This document shows positions 7,601 to 12,681 of a stretch of 12,681 nt of DNA, in pieces. The DNA is taken from the NCBI GenBank assembly GCA_005223375.1, contig RXOD01005745.1:1-12681 (forward strand), given 5' to 3'. The notes under the pieces were generated by a model, which worked only from the letters and a program-made list of their open reading frames with translations, was not told the DNA's origin and did not search any database. The stretch is from Amoebophrya sp. AT5.2. Taxonomy: Eukaryota; Sar; Dinophyceae; Syndiniales; Amoebophryaceae. The position numbers and the translations under genes are program-made. Every line of letters starts with the position of its first letter. Within the stretch, counting starts at the first letter, position 1.

Positions 7601-9472
7601 TCACTTCCGTCCGTCGTGCGACATGACCACGTCGTCGAAGAAAGCGCGCTTCGGCAGCTGCATCTTTCCGCCCTCCACGCCGGCGACGTTCTCGACTTCT
7701 ACCATTTCGTTCAGGGCCGCGTCGATGATCTTCTTGTACACCGCCTTCGCCGCGCCACCGTCGCCAAGCCTCTTCCCGGACGTCTTGTCGCGAGGCCAGT
7801 ACAGCGCCGCGCCCAACTTCTCCAGCACCAGGACCTTGATCGGATTTTTGTACAGCAGTTGCTCCCGGATTGCGGCATCCAGCGCGGCTGTGATGGAGGC
7901 TTGGAGGGAAGCTTTGAAAAAGTTCAGGTTCTCCGTCGCGTACTTGTTCAGAGTACGCGACGGCCAAGCACCTCCAATGGAGTTTGCCTTTGCCACGACT
8001 GTGGCAAGGCTTTTTGCCTTGGACTGACGCTTTTTCCCGTCTTCACCGGCTTCCTCCTCGCTGGAGGAATCGTCCTGGGATGCCTTGGGCTGACCCTTTT
8101 CGCCGTCTTCACCGGCTTCCTCCTCGCTGGAGGAATCGTCCTGGGACAGGGCAGACTTGGTTGCCGGCACGTTGAGCACGTTGCCATTGGGGGCGGGGAC
8201 GAACAGCAGGGCGGCGATTTTGTGTCCTTTGTTCATGTTCGGGTACGCTTTTCCCGTCATTTTTGGCACCGCTTTGTCAGGGTTTTGCACCTCGTCATGC
8301 TCTCCACCATCCTTCTCCGTGCTCATCCACAGCTGCGGAGCGGCCTTCTCCAGTCCGATCTTCGCGTAGCGCACCACCCAGCAGTCGGCGAAAGACACCG
8401 GGTTCCTCGTCCGCACGTAGTCGACGCCCTGGACGGTCTCATACAACTTCACGTCCTCCTTTTCGTCCTTCGACGCGGCTTTGGCGTAGGCGTGGACGAG
8501 ACCCCACTTCCCTTGCAGAGCCTTGCTGAACAGCTCGACAACCCGGCTCGCGGCAGCGTTTGGTGCCTCGCCGAACTTTTTGTGAGTGATGGTGGGGTAC
8601 GCGCGCGCTTGGTGGACGTACCAGTTGGACACAACGCTGCCTTCCTCATCGTCGTGCCCGTTGTGGATCTGCTCGATGTTCGCCTCCGCAGTGGATTTGC
8701 CACCTTCCTCAGCCTCAACGATTTTCGACATGACTCCGCCTGGCAGCCCGCCGTCTGCTGCGACGACGATCGCGATTTCACGAGCGTCGGCCTTGGGTTT
8801 GGCCGCGTCCGCGTACTTCCTCGCCGTAACCAAGTCGTGCGCCAAGTTTTGGGCCTTGATCATTTTGCTGCCGCCAGCCTTGGCCTTCGCGTTCATCACA
8901 AACCTCAGCTTGGCGCCCCCCTTCCCCTTCGCCCCCGCGCGCTCTTCGGCGGCCTTCAGCACTGCCCGCACGTGTTTCTGCATCTTCGCGCGGTCTTCTT
9001 CGTCGACGTCCTTGGCCGCGTCGATGCGCAGCGGGAACGCCTTCAAGCTCGACCGGGTCGTGGCCTCTTCGGTCACGTCCTTCTCGTAGTCCTGCTCCGC
9101 CAAAAACTGCTGGTAGTCCCTACGGTACTCGATGTACTGCGTTCCAAGCATCTCAGCCACGCCCGTAACCTCGTTCTGCGGACCGCCGACCCACTTCGCC
9201 GGGGCCTGCTCCTGCGGGTCCTCCTTTGCCGGGGGTGCCGGCACGACCGTGGGGGTGGGAGGCTTGATGACCTCTTTGTCCGGCTTGATCACCACCTCTT
9301 TGCCCGGCTTGATCACCACCTCTTTGCCGCCCGGCTTGATGCCCCTTCCCTTGCCAGCAGTGTCCTTGCCCGCATTGCCGAAGTGCACCGCCAGACCGAT
9401 GACCGTCCCGATCAGGACCACGGCGCCCGCCGCAATCAGGGCGATGGCGAGACAACTCAGCTTTTTGCACAT
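7601..9472 (-). CDS. Gene 3: membrane-anchored PARG/macro-like pseudoenzyme
   Basis: The 623-aa product starts MCKKLSC, with a hydrophobic anchor (about 8-30). A KEVVIKP-repeat, Pro-rich linker (50-82) follows, then WVGGPQNEV (94-102) and the conserved domain to the C-terminus. Landmarks are LGTQYIEYRR (109-118), KAQNLAHDLV (206-215), IAIVVAADGGLPGGV (233-247), IHNGHDDEEGS (269-279), ADCWVVR (362-368), LLFVPAPN (422-429) and LGAALYWP (553-560). Compared with gene 2, the loop Asn is Asp (240), the third Gly of GGG is Val (247), the catalytic Glu of QEE is Gly (278), and GGG of the last loop is GAA. With the expected catalytic residue gone, hydrolase activity is unlikely. Binding or a regulatory role is possible. 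A 66-bp tandem duplication adds an acidic SQDDSSSEEEAGED repeat (443-486) after APN. The frame is intact, so it is probably a maintained gene rather than debris. Confidence 0.75.
   Translation of the reverse strand: MCKKLSCLAIALIAAGAVVLIGTVIGLAVHFGNAGKDTAGKGRGIKPGGKEVVIKPGKEVVIKPDKEVIKPPTPTVVPAPPAKEDPQEQAPAKWVGGPQNEVTGVAEMLGTQYIEYRRDYQQFLAEQDYEKDVTEEATTRSSLKAFPLRIDAAKDVDEEDRAKMQKHVRAVLKAAEERAGAKGKGGAKLRFVMNAKAKAGGSKMIKAQNLAHDLVTARKYADAAKPKADAREIAIVVAADGGLPGGVMSKIVEAEEGGKSTAEANIEQIHNGHDDEEGSVVSNWYVHQARAYPTITHKKFGEAPNAAASRVVELFSKALQGKWGLVHAYAKAASKDEKEDVKLYETVQGVDYVRTRNPVSFADCWVVRYAKIGLEKAAPQLWMSTEKDGGEHDEVQNPDKAVPKMTGKAYPNMNKGHKIAALLFVPAPNGNVLNVPATKSALSQDDSSSEEEAGEDGEKGQPKASQDDSSSEEEAGEDGKKRQSKAKSLATVVAKANSIGGAWPSRTLNKYATENLNFFKASLQASITAALDAAIREQLLYKNPIKVLVLEKLGAALYWPRDKTSGKRLGDGGAAKAVYKKIIDAALNEMVEVENVAGVEGGKMQLPKRAFFDDVVMSHDGRK
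8015..8146. repeat. 66-bp tandem duplication inside gene 3
   Basis: Units 8015-8080 and 8081-8146 are near-identical copies; the 43 bases at 8038-8080 recur exactly at 8104-8146. Being 22 codons long it keeps the frame and doubles an acidic, serine-rich segment (SQDDSSSEEEAGEDG), which has the look of casein-kinase-2-type sites. Genes 1 and 2 lack it. It sits in the loop after the LLFVPAPN strand. Confidence 0.9.
9261..9340. repeat. Short tandem repeats in the linker of gene 3
   Basis: Copies starting GGCTTGAT lie at 9261-9281 (21 bp), 9282-9305 (24 bp), 9306-9332 (27 bp) and, partial, 9333-9340. They encode KEVVIKPG, KEVVIKPD and KEVIKPP, a Lys/Val/Pro spacer between the membrane anchor and the domain. 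All copy lengths are multiples of three. Confidence 0.85.
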
Positions 9473-9482
9473 GCTGCTGCTC

Positions 9483-9497
9483 CCGATGGAATTGGAA
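9483..9497 (-). promoter_or_regulatory. Leader box shared with gene 1
   Basis: The sense strand reads TTCCAATTCCATCGG, 10 nt before the gene 3 ATG, and matches the gene 1 leader (3526-3540) at 13 of 15 bases. It is a short match, so shared ancestry of the leaders is the simplest reading. Confidence 0.35.
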
Positions 9498-9562
9498 ACA
9501 GATGAAAAGTCAGATTGTACTGTAGTACAGGTTCGAGATTGGTTGTACTGTTGAAGTTTTTT

Positions 9563-9618
9563 TTGCTTTCAGTGAAGATCGCTCTTGTACTTGCTTTCGG
9601 TAAAGATCGCTCTTGTCC
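9563..9618. repeat. 28-bp tandem duplication upstream of gene 3
   Basis: Copies at 9563-9590 and 9591-9618 share 25 of 28 bases (TTGCTTTC-GT-AAGATCGCTCTTGT core). The pair lies about 90-145 nt upstream of the gene 3 start, in its likely leader or promoter. The effect is unknown. Confidence 0.8.
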
Positions 9619-9789
9619 TTCTTAGCCAAAACCTATGAGCTCGATGAAGTTTACGTCAGAGTTCGTTAAAGTTCCGCAAGGGAGTGGTAGTCTTAATAGT
9701 GGAGAAGATTGGAAGTCGCTCAGAAGTGTTACCTAGTGAGTGGTCGTCTCTTCAGCCTGTCGTGAAATTTTTGAGCAGTGAGTATGAGT

Positions 9790-9809
9790 TGTAGTAGTAG
9801 AGTACTACA
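9790..9809. repeat. 7-bp inverted repeat (TGTAGTA/TACTACA)
   Basis: Arms 9790-9796 and 9803-9809 flank the 6-nt spacer GTAGAG. A similar smaller element TGTAC-TGTA-GTACA lies at 9516-9529. These AT-rich, GTAC-centred palindromes are short enough to arise by chance. Confidence 0.5.
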
Positions 9810-10996
9810 CCATTGAAATATCAACAGTATTGCTATCCACCGTAGATGAATGAGGCACCCGACGACCAAAGCCACGAGACCTTCTTTTTCTTTTCCTGAG
9901 GCATGATGCCCATGCCGGCGCAGCTGCTTGCTGCTCGCAAAGCCGCAGCTTGCGCAACGTTCCTGAAGATCATTTACTTACATTTCACTTTCATGTTCCT
10001 GAACGAATACGAATCACGAATCACGGACTCGCTCCGATCGTGATCCTAATCCTGACTCGTGAATTTTTTTACCGTAAGTAAGTAGAGGACCGCGCCGCAC
10101 TCGACATCTCGTTGACGGGAGGTGAACGGGATTCTTCATGTTCAGGAGCGACCAGGAGGTTCTCGAAGGGTCGGCAGCATCGGATTGATTCCAGCGGGCG
10201 AGCTGACCACCACCACGTCGCGCTGATTTACTGATGGTGATACAAACATAGATCTTCGTATCTGTCAAAGATTGTCTACAATTGGGCTCTGTCTTTCACC
10301 AACCACCACCAGCGAGGATGAGCAAGACGCTGCTGCGCGTAGCGATCCGTCCAAGCCTCGGCCGCGACCGCGAGGCACCTGTACTACAAAATGTATACTG
10401 TTTTTTACAACAAGCCTGAAGACATGCTCAAGCTGGAGATGATTCCCGAAGTAAATTTTGGTGTTTGCCATTGCCGCGAATGCGATTGCCACTCAAGAAC
10501 AAGATCGATTGATTCGAGTACTTTCGCGTTTTCTGAACCACGACGACGTTGAATTCCGTAATCCACGTTCTTCTTGCCTGATACATGTTCGGCAAAGTCC
10601 TTTCTTCACCCTGTTCACGAAGACCGACGTCGGCAAGACGAGGAGTTGGTGTTGGAGATGTCGGGCAGGGGAACCTCCACGTATTACGAGAATTTTGATC
10701 AGCATGTTGCTGCAGAAACAGAGACCTCGACAAGAAAAGAAGGTGAACAGCGCTGTCGTGGCGTAGAAGTAGTTCTTCGCGTTCGTGTTCGACCTCAACT
10801 TGTAGCCTCTAGGTCGAGATCTGAAAACCAACGATCTATGCTGCCTTCGCTCACGGGAAGGCGCAAATTGAGACACTGTTGAGATCCTTGAAAAAACCAC
10901 TTTCGGAACTCACATTCACTGCAGGAAAGCTGGAAGCAGTGAGTAGCAGCCAGGCTTCGCTCTCCATACTGAAAGGCACATCAGCGCTGCATCTGC

Positions 10997-11176
10997 TCGT
11001 TGATGTTCGAAAAAGTTTCACAGCATGTTTGCAGCGCCGACGGTTTCCCTTTCAACAGCTGATGGCGCGTCAGCCGGCGCAGAGGATCGTTGATGTTCGA
11101 AAAAGTTTCACAGCATGTTTGCAGCGCCGGCGGTTTCCCTTTCAACAGCTGATGGCGCGTCAGCCGGCGCAGAGGA
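10997..11176. repeat. 90-bp tandem duplication spanning the end of gene 4
   Basis: Units 10997-11086 and 11087-11176 are identical except at one base (A at 11040, G at 11130). The right-hand unit contains the last 22 codons and the TGA of gene 4 (minus strand). The left-hand unit is therefore a downstream copy of those codons and the stop in the same frame. The near-identity points to a recent event. Confidence 0.95.
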
Positions 11177-12681
11177 CGGATCCAAGTCCCCTGTTGTACG
11201 CGCAGCGCCAGCGGATGCGACCGCGACTTCTGATTCAACAACTGCAAGTGGTGTAGTAATTGCTCTTGCTCCGTCACCTCCTGCCGACGCAGTAGTAGAG
11301 GGATCCGCGCGTCCCGCTTCTGTCTGAGTCGTCGGACGTGCGACCGCACTCGACGGCCTTCTCGTCGGGCGCGCAATCTCCACGTGCCCGTCAGCATCCG
11401 CGGCCATGGATGCCATTTTCGCTGTCCCCTGCCTCTGGAGTCGCGCTGCCACGTGCTGTTGGCGCTCTTCCGCTTCTTTTGCTCTTGCAGCGGCCTCCTC
11501 CTCATTCAGGCTGTTCTCGGAATTATCAACAGCTTCGTCCTTCAACTGCTTCGGCCCCACCTGCTCTCCCTCCGGTCCACTGCCAAAATCGAGCGTGTAG
11601 CCCTCTTTCGTGGTTTCGGTTTCCTTTTCCTCCAGCACTCCTGCTTCGTCCACCTTTCCCCCGACTTGTTGACTCGTTCCTCTCCCGACAGTAATTTTCA
11701 ACGAGCGCGGTGCCGCTTCGCTCCCGGGCTCTCTCTCCTCCCACAGCTCCGGCACGTGTTCACCCTCCACAAGCGGGTACGGCTGCGGGACAATCCGCGT
11801 AGTCGGGCCCCCTCCGCCCACACCTCCCAAAGAACCTCCTACACCTCCCACAGCACCTCCTTTGTTCGCCGCCTCAATTAGTGCTTTTTCTTCTTCCAGC
11901 AGCGCTTTTTCGTGCTTCACTCCCCCGATCCCTGCTTCCACCTCCGCTTCCTCATCCGGCACCGGGAAGCCGAGCATCTTCATCTGCCGCACGTACCACC
12001 TGCCCACTACGTTCTCGTATTCGCTGTCCACGTAGTAGCTGTCCACCACCCCGAATGGTTTTGTGAGTTTCTGCCACAGCCCCAGCAAAAAGGCCACCAT
12101 GCCGATGTACCCCGCGTAGGCGCCGACGAAGGCCAGGAAGTCCTTCAACTCTAAAACCGGGACCTCCTGGAACCGCTGGGATGATGGGTCGATGCGGAAC
12201 AAGAGCCGGACGCTACAGCTCGACCGCATCGTGTAGTCCACAGTTTGCTGGTAGCTGATGTCCAGCTGTGAGATGCTGGTGGCCCAGCGCGACAGAACCA
12301 CGTCCGGCACCCACTTGTCGACCTCGTAGATCGCGTTCACCTGCCAGGTCACCTGGATCAGCACCGCGGTCATGGGTTTGATCGGGATCAGCCCGTCCTC
12401 CGCGGAGGACAGCGTACGCAGCCCGGCGTGCAGGTTCAGGCTCAGCCCGTCGAGCTGGTCCAGCAATCTGTCGAACTTCGACGCGGATGAGTCACCACCT
12501 TCTTCCGGGAAGGGCCAGTGCTTGGGCTCGATTTTTTTTACGAGTTCGAGCGTTCGTTTCCGGTTCACGCTGATCACAATGCCGGGCAGCAGCATGGGCG
12601 GGTTTGCGGGGATGCCCGACCCGTGGGCGCACCCCTTGATCCGGTTCGTGCAGATCGCCTTGCCGCGCGCGAGCGGCTCCG
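11108..12681 (-). CDS. Gene 4: single-pass membrane protein, 5' end beyond the window
   Basis: The frame is open from the right edge to TGA at 11108-11110. An ATG at 12595 is internal-looking: the 28 upstream codons (ICTNRIKGCAHGSG and neighbours) read as continuous protein, so the start lies outside the window. Counting from that Met, residues 1-150 form a mixed, probably non-cytosolic domain with Trp-rich strands (VTWQVNAIYEVDKWVPDVVL). A membrane segment follows at 152-174 (DFLAFVGAYAGYIGMVAFLL), then a short conserved-looking region (EYENVVGRWYVRQMKMLGFP). A long Ala/Glu/Gly tail carries a GGVGGS repeat (about 247-263) and acidic stretches. The layout of an ectodomain directly followed by a Gly-spaced helix recalls the last helix of DEG/ENaC-like and other protist membrane proteins, but I cannot name a family. 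It is unrelated in sequence to genes 1-3. Confidence 0.65.
   Translation of the reverse strand, partial: EPLARGKAICTNRIKGCAHGSGIPANPPMLLPGIVISVNRKRTLELVKKIEPKHWPFPEEGGDSSASKFDRLLDQLDGLSLNLHAGLRTLSSAEDGLIPIKPMTAVLIQVTWQVNAIYEVDKWVPDVVLSRWATSISQLDISYQQTVDYTMRSSCSVRLLFRIDPSSQRFQEVPVLELKDFLAFVGAYAGYIGMVAFLLGLWQKLTKPFGVVDSYYVDSEYENVVGRWYVRQMKMLGFPVPDEEAEVEAGIGGVKHEKALLEEEKALIEAANKGGAVGGVGGSLGGVGGGGPTTRIVPQPYPLVEGEHVPELWEEREPGSEAAPRSLKITVGRGTSQQVGGKVDEAGVLEEKETETTKEGYTLDFGSGPEGEQVGPKQLKDEAVDNSENSLNEEEAAARAKEAEERQQHVAARLQRQGTAKMASMAADADGHVEIARPTRRPSSAVARPTTQTEAGRADPSTTASAGGDGARAITTPLAVVESEVAVASAGAARTTGDLDPSSAPADAPSAVERETAGAANML

Larger units (their letters stand above)
9473..11107. other. Intergenic region between genes 3 and 4
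   Basis: No gene is supported. Overlapping open frames of about 100-135 codons on both strands at 10428-10900 lack any recognisable domain. The region contains a leader box (9483-9497), a 28-bp tandem duplication (9563-9618), small GTAC-centred inverted repeats (9516-9529, 9790-9809) and the distal copy of the 90-bp duplication next to gene 4. The left part should hold the gene 3 promoter and the right part the gene 4 3' untranslated region. Confidence 0.55.

Noticed and set aside
7571..9505. 644-aa plus-strand open frame opposite gene 3
   Set aside because: It mirrors gene 3 almost end to end and encodes an Arg/Leu/His-rich protein with no domains. It follows from GC-rich codon use in gene 3, which avoids TTA, CTA and TCA. 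The minus frame has the membrane anchor, family homology and sensible composition.
9531..9540. GTTCGAGATT resembling a tRNA T-loop
   Set aside because: The flanking bases do not form a 5-bp T stem, and no anticodon or acceptor arm is found.
10428..10900. Overlapping 100-135 aa frames on both strands
   Set aside because: No homology, no domain, no consistent codon preference. Frames on both strands overlap completely, which suggests chance.
1..12681. CRISPR arrays, rRNA, phage or insertion-sequence genes, dinoflagellate spliced-leader sequence
   Set aside because: I looked for regularly spaced repeats, transposase motifs and the spliced-leader core and found none by eye.

Overview
This window looks like nuclear DNA of a eukaryotic microbe. 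Long genes are separated by 1.1-1.6 kb of non-coding DNA, there are no Shine-Dalgarno sites or operons, and all three recognisable starts have A at -3. One gene is interrupted in a way that suggests introns, and the proteins carry N-terminal membrane segments and low-complexity linkers. TGA and TAA both appear as stops, so the standard code fits. A marine protist, perhaps an alveolate, is my best guess, but that is inference with low confidence.

All convincing genes lie on the minus strand. Three tandem paralogues occupy positions 9472 down to 1091: gene 3 (7601-9472, 623 aa), gene 2 (4664-6286, 540 aa) and gene 1 (1091-3521, interrupted). Each has an N-terminal hydrophobic segment, a variable linker and one conserved domain of about 430 residues. 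I read the domain as a divergent macro-domain / microbial-type poly(ADP-ribose) glycohydrolase (PARG) fold. The support is a GLPGGG loop followed by QEES, then a hydrophobic strand ending in APN, then a final strand of the form LIFNKLGGGLYWP. The order matches the TIGR02452/PF10021 family as I know it. Genes 1 and 2 keep the GGG and QEE residues. Gene 3 has lost them and looks like a pseudoenzyme.

Gene 1 is in pieces. The domain stops at residue 451 (about 2169), resumes 644 nt downstream at 1524, and changes frame near 1262-1293. A 32-nt GT-AG mini-intron would repair that frame change exactly. The larger gap has no GT-AG ends at the homology-defined junction.

A fourth, unrelated minus-strand gene (11108-12681) runs off the right edge. 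It has one membrane segment and a long Ala/Glu/Gly-rich tail. A 90-bp tandem duplication has copied its last codons together with the stop. The left flank (1-1090) and the intergenic stretches hold simple repeats, a perfect hairpin, short tandem duplications and one weak plus-strand coding candidate (6728-7148).

Together the window shows an expanding, diverging family of membrane-anchored ADP-ribose-hydrolase-like proteins: two members with intact signature residues, one of them structurally interrupted, and one with the active site eroded.
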